A stretch of 64,000 bases of DNA from JABDIP01 sp965250245 (GCA_965250245.1 OZ252296.1:4898001-4962000), one strand, 5' to 3'. Positions 35,201 to 44,688 are shown, numbered from the stretch's first letter. Numbers and translations are program-made. The notes: generated by a model not told the origin, from the sequence alone.

Positions 35201-36946
35201 CTACCGCGCCGGGATCTTCACCGTGAAGCGGGCGCCGGTCCGGTCTTCGCGGTTGGCGGCGGAGATCGTGCCGTTGTGGGCGTCGACGATCTGCTTGGAG
35301 ATGCTCAGGCCCAGGCCGGAATGGGTGCCGAACTTCTCGCCGGCCGGGCGCTCGGTGTAGAAGCGGTCGAAGATCGCGGCGAGCTTGGTCGAGGGGATGC
35401 CGGGGCCTTCGTCCTCCACCTCGGCGATGACATAGCCGCCCTCGCGCCGGGCCTTGACGGCGATCACGCCGCCGGGCGGGGAGAAGGAGATGGCGTTGCC
35501 GATCAGGTTGCGGAAGACCTGCACCAGCCGGTCCTCCATGCCCGTCACGTAGAGCGTGTTGAAGGGCGGCAGGGTCAGGCGCAGCACCGGCCCGTCCTCC
35601 TCCAGCGTGGTCTCGTAGAGGTCGACCAGCATCTTCAGCAGCGAGGCCATGTCGACCTCCTCCGCCTCGGCGCGGGACAGCTCGGCATCCAGGCGCGAGG
35701 CATCGGAGATGTCGGTGATCAACCGGTCCAGGCGCTGCACGTCCTCCAGGATGATCGCCATCAGCCGGCGCTGCTGCTCCGGGTCCTTGATGCGCGACAC
35801 GGTCTCCACCGCACTGCGCAGGGAGGTCAGCGGGTTCTTGATCTCATGGGCCACGTCGGCGGCGAAGCGCTCGATGGCGTCCATCCGGGTCCACAGGGCC
35901 GAGGTCATGTCGCGCAGGGAGGCGGAGAGCTCGCCGATCTCGTCCCGGCGGCGGGAGAAATCCGGGATGAGCTGCTGCCGGCCATGGCCGCGGCGCACGC
36001 CCTCGGCAGCGGCGGCCAACCGGCGGATCGGCCGGGTGATGGTGCCAGCGAGATACAGCGACAAGGCCACGGTGACCAGCAGCGCCACGCCCCAGACCTT
36101 CAGGATGTCCTCGCGCACCGACTGGATGGCCTTTTCCATCTTGCTGGTGTCACGGGTGACCAGGATCGCACCCTTCACCGCGCGCAGCCTTTGCACCGGT
36201 ACGGCGACGCCGAGGATCTTGCCGCCATCCGGGTCGGACCAGACCTGCTGGCCGATATTGCCGGTCAGCGCGCGCAGCACCGGCGGATAGTCGCCGGCCC
36301 GCTGTTGCGCCCGCTCGGTGTAGAGCGGCCAGCCCTTACGCTCGGGCACCAGCTGGGTGATCCAGCCATAGACCGAATCGAAGGCGTCGCGCAGCCAGAC
36401 GCTGTCATCGGCCGGCCGCAGCAGCTCGATCTCGATCACCCCGCCGCCGATCAGCAGCCGGCTGTCGGCCAACAGGGTGCCGTCTGTGGTGAACAGGCGG
36501 GTGCGGGTGTCGGTGGTCTCGTAGAGCCGGCGCACCATCTGGCGGCCGCGCTCCGGGTCCAGGTCGAGGCCGATATCCGGGTCGCCGACGATGGCGCCCT
36601 CGGCCAGCGCGCCGGCGAAGATCAGCGCCTCGGTGCGCAGGCTCTCCATCTCCGCCTGGATCAGCCGCTCCTCGTAGCGGCCGAGATAGAGCAGCCCGCC
36701 GACCAGGATCATCAGCGCCAGCAGGTTGATCGCCAGCACCCTTGCGGTGAGCTTGGAGAAGCTCCAGCGGCTGCGAATTTTCGGGAGCGCGCGCTCTTTC
36801 TCGCGCGCCTCGGCGGAGTCCTTGGACTCCTCGGTCGACCACACGGATCCTGTCGGCGCGTGCGGCTTTCGGATCTCGTCAGCCGGCGCCGCGGGGGACG
36901 CCAGGTCGGCCGGCGCCCTCAGGTCCGAGCGGGTATCAAGCCTCAT
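35201..36946 (-). CDS. chvG: sensor histidine kinase ChvG/ExoS
   Basis: A 581-aa membrane kinase responding to acid and envelope stress in alphaproteobacteria. A cytoplasmic N-terminal tail of about 65 residues leads to TM1 (about 70-90), a long periplasmic sensor region to about 280, TM2, a HAMP domain (GTITRPIRRLAAAAEGVRRG), the H-box FAADVAHEIKNPLTSLRSA and the ATPase boxes (RNLIGNAISFSPPGG, VEDEGPGIP, GLGLSISKQI). The start overlaps the chvI stop. Confidence 0.93.
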   Translation of the reverse strand: MRLDTRSDLRAPADLASPAAPADEIRKPHAPTGSVWSTEESKDSAEAREKERALPKIRSRWSFSKLTARVLAINLLALMILVGGLLYLGRYEERLIQAEMESLRTEALIFAGALAEGAIVGDPDIGLDLDPERGRQMVRRLYETTDTRTRLFTTDGTLLADSRLLIGGGVIEIELLRPADDSVWLRDAFDSVYGWITQLVPERKGWPLYTERAQQRAGDYPPVLRALTGNIGQQVWSDPDGGKILGVAVPVQRLRAVKGAILVTRDTSKMEKAIQSVREDILKVWGVALLVTVALSLYLAGTITRPIRRLAAAAEGVRRGHGRQQLIPDFSRRRDEIGELSASLRDMTSALWTRMDAIERFAADVAHEIKNPLTSLRSAVETVSRIKDPEQQRRLMAIILEDVQRLDRLITDISDASRLDAELSRAEAEEVDMASLLKMLVDLYETTLEEDGPVLRLTLPPFNTLYVTGMEDRLVQVFRNLIGNAISFSPPGGVIAVKARREGGYVIAEVEDEGPGIPSTKLAAIFDRFYTERPAGEKFGTHSGLGLSISKQIVDAHNGTISAANREDRTGARFTVKIPAR

Positions 36947-37653
36947 CCGGCCTCGGCGGTCTCCTTGTACCGGTAGCCGACACCATACAGGGTTTCAATC
37001 TGGCCGAAATCCCCATCTATCGCTTTAAACTTCTTGCGTATGCGTTTGATGTGGCTGTCGATGGTGCGGTCGTCCACGTAAATGTGCTCGCCATAGGCGG
37101 CGTCCATCAGCACGTCGCGGCTCTTCACATGGCCGGGCCGCATGGCCAGCGCCTTGACCAGCAGGAACTCGGTCACCGTCAGCTCGATCGGCTTGCCCTT
37201 CCAGGTGCAGGCATGGCGGTTGGAATCCAGCACCAGTTCGCCGCGCACCACGACGGCGCTGGGGTCGGCGTCGGCGTCCGACACCGCCAGCTCGCCGCGC
37301 CGCAGCAGGGCGCGGATGCGCTCGATCAGCAGGCGCTGGGAGAACGGCTTCTTGATGTAGTCGTCGGCGCCCATGCGCAGGCCCAGCAACTCGTCGACCT
37401 CGTCATCCTTGGAGGTCAGGAAGATCACCGGGACCTGGGACACCTTGCGCAGCCGGGTCAGCAGCTCCATGCCGTCCATGCGCGGCATCTTGATGTCCAG
37501 CACCGCCACGTCGGCCGGCCGCGAGGTCAGCCCGCGCAGCGCCTCGTCGCCATCGGCATAGGTGCGCACGTCGAAGCCCTCGGCCTCGAGCGCGATCGAC
37601 ACCGAGGTGAGAATATTGCGGTCGTCGTCGACCAGCGCGATGGTTTGAGCCAC
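36943..37653 (-). CDS. chvI: response regulator ChvI
   Basis: A 236-aa OmpR/PhoB-type regulator. The receiver has IALVDDDRNI, phospho-acceptor Asp in VAVLDIKMPRMDG, and the conserved Lys in FLTSKDD; the C-terminal winged helix ends DSHIKRIRKKFKAID, GVGYRYKE. It is coupled to chvG by ATGA. It normally controls exopolysaccharide and acid-response genes. Confidence 0.95.
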   Translation of the reverse strand: MAQTIALVDDDRNILTSVSIALEAEGFDVRTYADGDEALRGLTSRPADVAVLDIKMPRMDGMELLTRLRKVSQVPVIFLTSKDDEVDELLGLRMGADDYIKKPFSQRLLIERIRALLRRGELAVSDADADPSAVVVRGELVLDSNRHACTWKGKPIELTVTEFLLVKALAMRPGHVKSRDVLMDAAYGEHIYVDDRTIDSHIKRIRKKFKAIDGDFGQIETLYGVGYRYKETAEAG

Positions 37654-37900
37654 GGCAGCGCTCCTTCCTTCGATGCGGGGTTCAACCGCCCGCCATCACC
37701 GGATGGATGCGGGAAGGCGCCCCAACGACACTCCTTGCCGGCATCGAAGGTTGCCCGCCAATATGGCGCATTTGCGGCTGGTTTGTAACCTGGGCCGCCG
37801 GAATCCCGCCGTTTTTGGCGGGTTTCCTGCCCCAATGCGGCAGGCTGGATGGCGCCTGAGCCACATTCCGGCGATTCGCCGATTCGGCCGAAATCGTGCC
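37654..37900. other. chvI upstream region
   Basis: Left part of the 424-bp divergent region between chvI and the copper-linked genes. It contains a GGCGGGTTT-type hairpin (AATCCCGCCGTTTTTGGCGGGTTTCC near 37800-37828) that could act as a terminator-like structure, but its role is unclear. Confidence 0.35.
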
Positions 37901-37930
37901 TTGACCTTCCAGTTGCTGGAATCGTCATCT
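37901..37930 (+). promoter_or_regulatory. CueR/HmrR-type copper-responsive promoter
   Basis: TTGACCTTCCAGTTGCTGG followed by AATCGTCATCT. The -35 box TTGACC is followed by the dyad TTCCAG-TTG-CTGGAA, which fills an over-long spacer (18-19 bp) to a -10-like CATCTT. This is the architecture, and nearly the sequence, of MerR-family CueR sites such as that of E. coli copA. It lies about 150 bp before a cytochrome c' and a multicopper oxidase. Confidence 0.78.
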
Positions 37931-38077
37931 TTTGTCGGAGCCGCAAGCCGGTTCGCTGCAATCTCAAGGCCCGGAGGGCGGCCGCAGGACGGCGTTGCCG
38001 TGCCGGACATTCGGCACGGGCGAGGTCCGCAAACCTGACCATCCGGCGCCCCCGGGCGCCGATGCCGGAGTTCCCCC

Positions 38078-38569
38078 ATGCATGCAAGATGCCCATCCAG
38101 CAAGGCCATGGCTCTCGCGGTCATCACGGCGCTGACCGCCGGCGCGACGTTGGTCGCCTCGGCCCATGAGGGCGCGACCGGCGTGGTGGCGGAACGCATG
38201 GAAGCCATGGAGTCGCTCGGCGACGCCATGAAAGGCCTCGCGGCCATGTATCGAGGCCGCGCGCCCTATGATGCGGCGGCCGTCCGTGACGCCGCGGAGG
38301 CCATCGGCCGCCATGGCGGCGAGCGGATGACGGCGCTGTTCCCGCCCGGCAGCCTTCATCACCCGAGCGAGGCGCAGCCGGAGATCTGGGAGGATTGGGA
38401 GCGCTTTGGCGAACTGGCGGAGGATCTGCGGGTGACCGCCGCCGCCCTCGCGGCCGCTGCCGGCCCCGACGCGGCGGCGTCGGAGGCGTCGGCACAATCA
38501 CGCGCCGCCTTCGCCCGGCTGGGCCGGGTCTGCAGCGCTTGCCACACCGACTTCCGCAAGGAGGATTGA
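38078..38569 (+). CDS. cytochrome c' family protein
   Basis: A 163-aa protein with a signal peptide (MALAVITALTAGATLVASA, cleaved before HEGAT) and a four-helix-bundle c' layout: many Ala/Glu helices and a C-terminal heme site CSACHTDFRKE. It would be a periplasmic heme protein. A start at 38108 is also possible. It is 56 bases upstream of the multicopper oxidase and shares its promoter with it. Confidence 0.85.
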   Translation: MHARCPSSKAMALAVITALTAGATLVASAHEGATGVVAERMEAMESLGDAMKGLAAMYRGRAPYDAAAVRDAAEAIGRHGGERMTALFPPGSLHHPSEAQPEIWEDWERFGELAEDLRVTAAALAAAAGPDAAASEASAQSRAAFARLGRVCSACHTDFRKED

Positions 38570-38625
38570 CGCCCGGCTTGCCGGCCGGCAAGCCGTTTCA
38601 GGACGACAACCAGGGGAGGATCGAG

Positions 38626-40032
38626 ATGCGGCGGCGCCAAGTCATTCAGGCCGGCCTCCTGTCCGCGGCCGGTTTCGCGATCGCCGGCGTCCGGCCCGCC
38701 GCGTCCGCCAACGGTCCGCGCATCCTCACCGCCAGGGCCGGACGGGCGCCGATCCATGCCGGCGCCGCGGAGGGTACCGCGATCTGGGGCTATGACGGCC
38801 TTTCGCCGGGACCATTGCTGCGGGCCCGGCAAGGCGAAACGCTGAATGTCCGGCTGGCCAATCGACTGCCGCAGCCAACGAGCATTCACTGGCATGGTGT
38901 GCGGCTCCCCAACGCGATGGACGGGGTCTCCGGGCTGACCCAGGACGCCGTACAGCCGGGCGCGGATTTCGACTACGAATTCCCGCTGACTGACGCCGGC
39001 ACCTACTGGTACCACACGCACAACCGGTCCTGGGAGCAGCTGGCGCGCGGGCTCTACGGCGTCCTCGTGGTCGACGAGGTGGAGCCGCCGCCGATCGATC
39101 AGGACGTCGTCTTCGTCATCGACGATTGGCGGCTGGACCAGTCGGGCGCGATCCACGAGGCGAGCCTGGGCGACATCCGCGACTGGGCCCATGCCGGCCG
39201 GCTCGGCAACTGGATGACCGTGAACGGCCAATCGGAGCCTCGCATTCCGGCGCGGGCCGGCGATCGCATCCGAATGCGCATCCTCAATGCCGCCAACGCG
39301 CGGATCGCGACCCTGATGTTTCCCAAGCACGATCCGGTCGTGGTCGCACTCGACGGCCAGCCGGTGGAGCCGTTCGAGCCGGCCGGCTCACGGCTGCGCA
39401 TCGCCCCCGCCCAGCGTGTCGACCTGATGATCGACATGGGCCTGGCGTCCGGTTCCGAAACACCGATTCTCGAAGTCGGCGGCCGGGAAACCGTCACCGT
39501 GGCGCGGTTTGCCTACAGCCCCGAGGCCGCGCACGACCGGCCTTCGCTGCCTCCGGTAACGGCGCTGCCCGCCAATCCCATCCGCACCGACCTCGACATG
39601 GCCGGCGCCGTGACGGCGGAGTTGGTCATGGAGGGCGGCGCCATGGGCCGCATGGCCGGCGCGTCGCTGGACGGGCGCTTCCTGACCATGCGGGAGCTGG
39701 TCACCGCCGGCCGCGTCTGGGCCTTCAACGGCGTGGCGGGCATGCCGGAGCAGCCGCTGTTGCGCGCCGAAACCGGGCAGACGGTGGCGATCGACATGGT
39801 CAACGACACGCGCTGGCCCCATGCCATGCATCTGCACGGCACGCATTTCACGGTCATCCGGCGCGACCGCACGCCGGTCGATAGCGGCCCTTGGCGGGAC
39901 ACCGAACTCCTTGACCCGGGTCAACGCGCGACCATCGCGTTCGTGGCGGATTCGCCGGGCAAATGGCTGCTTCACTGCCACATGCTGGAACACCAGGCCG
40001 GCGGCATGGTGACCTGGATCGAGATCGTCTGA
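38626..40032 (+). CDS. Tat-exported multicopper oxidase
   Basis: A 468-aa three-domain multicopper oxidase. The twin-arginine signal is MRRRQVIQAGLLSAAGFAIA. Copper ligands: SIHWHG near residue 87, TYWYHTH near 128, MHLHGTHF near 406, HCHMLEHQAGGM near 451. The start follows GGGGAGGA. It may oxidise Cu(I) or an organic substrate in the periplasm; the CueR-type promoter upstream favours a role in copper tolerance (CueO-like). It lacks the Met-rich insert of E. coli CueO. Confidence 0.92.
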   Translation: MRRRQVIQAGLLSAAGFAIAGVRPAASANGPRILTARAGRAPIHAGAAEGTAIWGYDGLSPGPLLRARQGETLNVRLANRLPQPTSIHWHGVRLPNAMDGVSGLTQDAVQPGADFDYEFPLTDAGTYWYHTHNRSWEQLARGLYGVLVVDEVEPPPIDQDVVFVIDDWRLDQSGAIHEASLGDIRDWAHAGRLGNWMTVNGQSEPRIPARAGDRIRMRILNAANARIATLMFPKHDPVVVALDGQPVEPFEPAGSRLRIAPAQRVDLMIDMGLASGSETPILEVGGRETVTVARFAYSPEAAHDRPSLPPVTALPANPIRTDLDMAGAVTAELVMEGGAMGRMAGASLDGRFLTMRELVTAGRVWAFNGVAGMPEQPLLRAETGQTVAIDMVNDTRWPHAMHLHGTHFTVIRRDRTPVDSGPWRDTELLDPGQRATIAFVADSPGKWLLHCHMLEHQAGGMVTWIEIV

Positions 40033-40066
40033 CGAGCGTATCGGCGATGCGCGACGCGCCGACCGG

Positions 40067-41020
40067 TCAGGGCTCGATGGTGCGATAGCGCCGCATGGTG
40101 TCGATCAGGGCGGAGCGGATGCCCGGCTCCATGGCCGAATGGCCGGCGTCCGGCACCACCACGAAACGCGCCTCCGGCCAGGCGTGGCGCAGATCGTTGG
40201 CGCTGGCGATCGGGCAGACGATGTCGTAGCGGCCGTGGACGATGGTCCCGGGGATGTCGCGCACCCGGTCGATCTCGGCCAGCAGCCGGTCCTCCGGCGT
40301 GAACAGGTTGTTGCGGAAGAAATGCGCCTCGATCCGCGCCAGCCCCAGCGCGTGGGCGTCCTCGCCGGCCGCCGCCACCGTGTCCGGGTTGGGCAGCAGG
40401 GTGGAGCAGGCGCCCTCATACATGCTCCAGGCCCGCGCCGCCGGCAGGTGCACCGTCGGGTCCGGGTCGATCAGCCGCCGGTAATAGCCCTCCAGCAGAT
40501 CGTCCTGTTCCTCCTCCGGCAGGAAGCCGCTGAAGGTCTCCCAGGCCTCCGGGAAGATCGCCTTCATGCCGTAGAGGAACCAGTCGATCTCGCTGCGCCG
40601 CATCAGAAAGATGCCGCGCAGTGTCAGCGACAGGCAGCGCTCCGGATGCACCTCGCCATAGGCCAGCGCAAGGGTGCTGCCCCAGGAGCCGCCGAATACG
40701 TGCCAGCGGTCGATATCGAGCTGCCGGCGCAGCGCCTCGATGTCCTCGATCAGCAAATCGGTGGTGTTGTCGGCGATCTCGCCGAGCGGCCGCGAGCGGC
40801 CGGCGCCGCGCTGGTCGAAGATCACCACGCGGTAGTGGTCGGGATCGAAGAACCGGCGATGCACCGGCGAAGCGCCGGCGCCCGGCCCGCCATGCAGGAA
40901 GACCACGGGCACGCCTTCGGGATTGCCGCATTGCTCCCAATAGAGCTGGTGCACGGAATCGACCTTCAGCGTGCCGGTCTGGAACGGCTCGACAGGCGGG
41001 AATATGGCGTCGCGCGGCAT
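40067..41020 (-). CDS. pip: prolyl aminopeptidase (proline iminopeptidase)
   Basis: A 317-aa alpha/beta hydrolase that removes N-terminal proline. Seen: VVFLHGGPGAG, VIFDQRGAGRSRP, nucleophile elbow GGSWGSTLALAY (Ser), catalytic Asp in VHGRYDIVCP and His in PDAGHSAMEPG. The start at 41020 (MPRDAIFPP) matches the family N-terminus; the frame upstream is divergent promoter sequence. Confidence 0.94.
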   Translation of the reverse strand: MPRDAIFPPVEPFQTGTLKVDSVHQLYWEQCGNPEGVPVVFLHGGPGAGASPVHRRFFDPDHYRVVIFDQRGAGRSRPLGEIADNTTDLLIEDIEALRRQLDIDRWHVFGGSWGSTLALAYGEVHPERCLSLTLRGIFLMRRSEIDWFLYGMKAIFPEAWETFSGFLPEEEQDDLLEGYYRRLIDPDPTVHLPAARAWSMYEGACSTLLPNPDTVAAAGEDAHALGLARIEAHFFRNNLFTPEDRLLAEIDRVRDIPGTIVHGRYDIVCPIASANDLRHAWPEARFVVVPDAGHSAMEPGIRSALIDTMRRYRTIEP

Positions 41021-41145
41021 GCGGTTCGTGCTCCGGGGGTCTTTCCTACCCGTCATGACGGGCGGCGCGGATATGAGTGTATGCAGTCCCGGGGGCGGAC
41101 GCAAAACCTCCTGCGATCGCTGCGACCATCGGCTACAAGAAGGCG

Positions 41146-41928
41146 ATGCATCGCCTCGCAATCCTCATTCTGACCGTGCTTGCGGGCGCCGCCCAGGCCG
41201 CCATGCCGGACGGCCTCGTGGCCGATGGCGCGGGCGTGGTCTCGGAGGTCGTCGACGGCGACACATTGTTCCTGGAGGACGGCACGGAGATCCGGCTGGT
41301 CGGGCTGCAGGCGCCCAAGCTGGCGCTGGGCCGGCGCGACTTCCAGGACTGGCCGCTGGCGGACGCGGCCCGGGACGGGCTCGCCGAATTGGTCCTTGGG
41401 CGGCGTGTCACGCTGGGCTATGGCGGGCGGCGGATCGACCGGCACGGCCGGGCCCTGGCGCATCTCGTCCGCGAGGACGGGCTGTGGGTGCAGGGCGCCA
41501 TGCTGGAGGCCGGTCTGGCACGGGTCTACAGCTTCGAGGACAACCGCATCGCCGTCGACGCCATGCTGGCGGCGGAACGGCGCGCCCGGGCCGAGGGCCG
41601 CGGCATCTGGGGCCATCCGTTCTACGCGATCCGGACGCTCGGCGAGACGCCGGGACTGCTCGACAGCTTCCAGATCGTCGAGGCCGTGGTGCTGGATGCC
41701 GCGGAGGTGCGCCGGCGCGTCTACCTTAATTTCGGCCCAGATTGGCGCGACGATTTCACCGTGAGCATCGCGCCCGACCATGTCCGCGCCTTTCGCGCCG
41801 CCGGCCTCGAACCGCTGGACCTTGCCGGCCAACGGGTGCGGGTGCGCGGCTGGCTCTATCAGCGCAACGGGCCGATGATCGACGCCACCCATCCCGAACA
41901 GATCGAGCTGCTCGAGCCATTCGAATGA
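41146..41928 (+). CDS. thermonuclease-family (SNase-like) protein, exported
   Basis: A 260-aa protein with a signal peptide (HRLAILILTVLAGAAQA) and a staphylococcal-nuclease fold: VVDGDTLFLEDGTEIRLVG (calcium-binding Asp, catalytic Arg), RRIDRHGRALAHL (second Arg), LEAGLARVY. The third part (about 165-260) is a C-terminal OB-like extension found in alphaproteobacterial relatives. Probably a periplasmic nuclease or nucleic-acid-binding protein. Overlaps the next gene by ATGA. Confidence 0.85.
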   Translation: MHRLAILILTVLAGAAQAAMPDGLVADGAGVVSEVVDGDTLFLEDGTEIRLVGLQAPKLALGRRDFQDWPLADAARDGLAELVLGRRVTLGYGGRRIDRHGRALAHLVREDGLWVQGAMLEAGLARVYSFEDNRIAVDAMLAAERRARAEGRGIWGHPFYAIRTLGETPGLLDSFQIVEAVVLDAAEVRRRVYLNFGPDWRDDFTVSIAPDHVRAFRAAGLEPLDLAGQRVRVRGWLYQRNGPMIDATHPEQIELLEPFE

Positions 41929-43397
41929 CCCGACGGACCTGGACGCGCATCGGCGGCTTCCTGACCGCCGCCTTCGCCCTGCTGACAGCCCTGGCGGGCT
42001 GTGCGGTGAACCCGGCCACCGGCCGCCAGCAATTCTCGCTGCTCAGCCCGCAGCAGGAGGCCTCGATCGGCCGGCAGGAATTCCCCCGGCTGGTGGAGCA
42101 GTTCGGCGGCGAGTACGGCGACCCGGCGGTGCAGGCCTATGTCGAGCGCGTCGGGCTGCAGGTGGTGCAGGCCACCGGCACCGCCGGGCAGCCCTACAGC
42201 TTCACGGTGCTGGAAAGCGACCTGCCGAACGCTTTCGCCCTGCCCGGCGGCTATGTCTCGGTCACCCGCGGCCTGCTGGCGCTGATGAACGACGAGGCCG
42301 AGCTGGCCGGGGTGATGGCCCATGAGATCGCCCATGTCACCGCCCGGCACAGCGCCGAGCGCTACAGCCAGACCACCCTGGCGCAGCTCGCCACCGGCAT
42401 CCTCGGCTCGGCCACCGGCAGCAACGAGCTGGCGGAGGCCTTCGGCACCAGCGCCCAGCTCTACCTGCTGAGCTACAGCCGCAACCAGGAATCCGAGGCG
42501 GATTCCGTGGGCATCCGGTATCTCGCCGGAGCCGGATACGACCCCTTCGCCATGAGCAGTTTCCTCAGCCAGCTCGGACGCGACAGCAGTCTCGACGCCC
42601 GCCTGGAAGGGCGCTCCCCGGGCGGCAGCCTGCCGGCCTATCTGTCGACCCATCCGCGCACCGAGGATCGGGTGCGCCAGGCCAGCGCTCTGGCCGCGCA
42701 GGCACCCGGCCAGTCGACCCTGCGCAACCGCGACGCCTATCTTTCGGCCATCGACGGCATGGCCTGGGGTGACAGCGGCCGCAACGGCTTCATCGACGGG
42801 ACGGTGCTGTCGCATCGGGACGAGGGCATCCGCTGGGAGGCGCCGCCGGGCTTCCAGCTCGACCACAGCGGCGGGCGGGTGGTCGGCCGCGACCGCTCGG
42901 GCACGGTGATCGCCTTCGATGTGGTGACGCCGCGCGGCAGCCCGGCGCCCAGGTCCTATCTCACCGGCGAGTGGGCGCGGGGTGTGGCGCTCAGCGGGCT
43001 GGAGACGATCGACGTCAACGGCTTTCCGGCCGCGACCGGCACCGTGCGCCTGAACACCAGCGCCGGCGTCCGCGATGCCCGGCTGGTGGTGATCCGCAGC
43101 GACCAGGACCGCATCGCCCGCTTCGCCTTCTTCACCCCGCCGAACCTCACCGCCCAGGCGGCCCCGGCCCTGCAGCGCACCACCTTCAGCTTCCGGCCGC
43201 TGACCTCCCGGGAGCGCTCGGCCCTGCGTCCGCGGCGCATCCAGGTGGTCACCGTGCGGCGCGGCGACACGGTGTCCGCCCTGGCCCGGCGCATGGCCTT
43301 CGACGATTTCCAGGAGGAGCGGTTCCTCGCCCTCAACGGCCTCGACCGCGGCGCACCCTTGCAGGCAGGCCAACGCATGAAGCTGATCGTCCAGTAG
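41925..43397 (+). CDS. M48-family metalloprotease lipoprotein with C-terminal LysM-like domain
   Basis: A 490-aa protein. The lipobox LTALAGC (Cys27) follows a hydrophobic signal. The zinc site is VMAHEIAHVTARH with the third ligand in NQESEADSVG, as in BepA/LoiP. A central region without clear family follows, and the final 50 residues (VVTVRRGDTVSALARRM ... LQAGQRMKLIV) form a LysM-like peptidoglycan-binding domain. Likely periplasmic quality control of outer-membrane proteins, anchored by lipid and cell wall. Confidence 0.9.
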   Translation: MTRRTWTRIGGFLTAAFALLTALAGCAVNPATGRQQFSLLSPQQEASIGRQEFPRLVEQFGGEYGDPAVQAYVERVGLQVVQATGTAGQPYSFTVLESDLPNAFALPGGYVSVTRGLLALMNDEAELAGVMAHEIAHVTARHSAERYSQTTLAQLATGILGSATGSNELAEAFGTSAQLYLLSYSRNQESEADSVGIRYLAGAGYDPFAMSSFLSQLGRDSSLDARLEGRSPGGSLPAYLSTHPRTEDRVRQASALAAQAPGQSTLRNRDAYLSAIDGMAWGDSGRNGFIDGTVLSHRDEGIRWEAPPGFQLDHSGGRVVGRDRSGTVIAFDVVTPRGSPAPRSYLTGEWARGVALSGLETIDVNGFPAATGTVRLNTSAGVRDARLVVIRSDQDRIARFAFFTPPNLTAQAAPALQRTTFSFRPLTSRERSALRPRRIQVVTVRRGDTVSALARRMAFDDFQEERFLALNGLDRGAPLQAGQRMKLIVQ

Positions 43398-43434
43398 CCA
43401 GGGTCGAAGGCGATCTTCGATCAAGGGGTCTTCA

Positions 43435-43580
43435 GACCCCTCACCCTCCCGCGCTGACGCGCGGGTCCCTCCCTCTCCCACAAGGGGAGAGGGGCAAGGG
43501 TTCGGCGCTGTCTCCAATTCCCTCTCCCCTTGTGGGAGAGGGAGGGGCCCGACGCGAAGCGTTGGGAAGGTGAGGGGTCT
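43435..43580. repeat. palindromic intergenic repeat, CCCTCTCC family, copy 4
   Basis: Bounded by AGACCCCTCACC-type and GGTGAGGGGTCT arms, with internal CCTCTCCCACAAGGGGAGAGG and CCCTCTCCCCTTGTGGGAGAGG hairpins. It lies between the convergent M48 protease and rpoH genes. Nearly identical in plan to the copy at 58637. Confidence 0.85.
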
Positions 43581-43627
43581 CGCGTAATGCTTCTCGAGCT
43601 CTTGCTCGAGACCGAAAACGCCAGCCG

Positions 43628-44512
43628 CTACTGCTCGGCGATCAGCTCGTCGGCGGTGCGGACGCGGGTGCGCAGGAAGGCGCGCATCTTCAGCAGGGCG
43701 CGGTGCTCGAGCTGGCGGATGCGCTCCTTGCTGACGCCGAGCTGCTCGCCCAGCTTCTCCAGCGTGTCGCCGTCATCCTGCAGGCGGCGGCGGCGGATGA
43801 TGGTCTGCTCCCGCGGGCTGAGCTGTCCGATGGCTTCGGCCAGCCAGCGCGAGCGGGTCTCGCCGTCGCGCATGCCGATCACCACCTGCTCCGGCGAGGG
43901 GCGGTCGTCGGCCAGGGTGTCCTGCCAGTCGAGGTCGCCGGAGGGCGTCATCGGCGTGTTCAGCGACTGGTCGCCGCCGGACATCCGCATCTCCATCGAC
44001 TCCACATCGCCGACATTGACGTTGAGCTCGCGGGCGACCTTCTCGCGGCCGTCATGGGTCAGGCGGGTCGAGGACGCCTCCTCGATCCGCGCCTGCAGCC
44101 GGCGGAGGTTGAAGAACAGGGATTTCTGGGCCGCCGTGGTGCCGGTGCGCACGATCGACCAGTTGCGCAGGACGAAATCCTGCATCGCCGAGCGGATCCA
44201 CCAGGCGGCATAGGTCGAGAAACGCACCTCGCGGCTCGGCTCGAAGCGTGCGGCCGCCTGCATCAGGCCGACATTGCCCTCCTGGACCAGGTCGCCCATC
44301 GGCAGGCCGTAATTGCGGAACCGGGACGCGGTGCTGATCACCAGACGGGTGTAGGCGCGCACCAGCTCGTGCAGGGCCGCCTCGTCATCCTCCTCGCGCC
44401 AGCGGCGCGCCAGCTCGAACTCCCGGTCGCGGGACAGCAGCGGCTCGCGCATGGAGCGCTTGATGAAGGCCAGGTTCGCACGCTGGGTTTCGGAACCGTC
44501 TATGTGCGCCAT
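43628..44512 (-). CDS. rpoH: RNA polymerase heat-shock sigma factor (sigma-32 type)
   Basis: A 294-aa sigma factor. Region 2 shows GLPMGDLVQEGNVGLMQAAARF and FSTYAAWWIRSAMQDFVLRNWS; the RpoH box-like TAAQKSLFFNLRRLQ follows; region 4.2 is LGVSKERIRQLEHRALLKMR. The QKxLFFNLR segment identifies RpoH over RpoD. Whether it is RpoH1 or RpoH2 cannot be told here. htpG, a usual target, lies at 55.7 kb. Confidence 0.93.
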   Translation of the reverse strand: MAHIDGSETQRANLAFIKRSMREPLLSRDREFELARRWREEDDEAALHELVRAYTRLVISTASRFRNYGLPMGDLVQEGNVGLMQAAARFEPSREVRFSTYAAWWIRSAMQDFVLRNWSIVRTGTTAAQKSLFFNLRRLQARIEEASSTRLTHDGREKVARELNVNVGDVESMEMRMSGGDQSLNTPMTPSGDLDWQDTLADDRPSPEQVVIGMRDGETRSRWLAEAIGQLSPREQTIIRRRRLQDDGDTLEKLGEQLGVSKERIRQLEHRALLKMRAFLRTRVRTADELIAEQ

Positions 44513-44688
44513 CTCGGCCTCCCGATCGTCGGCCGCGGCGGGACGCCGCCGGCCTTCCCCATCTAAAGGTGATACGGTCGTACGGGCCGGGTGGATTTCC
44601 CGAACCCCACATAATTTAAAACGGTTCTAAAGAAAGTGACAGCACCGATTTGTGCGATGCAACAAATCTGTCACATTCGCGGTGCGAT

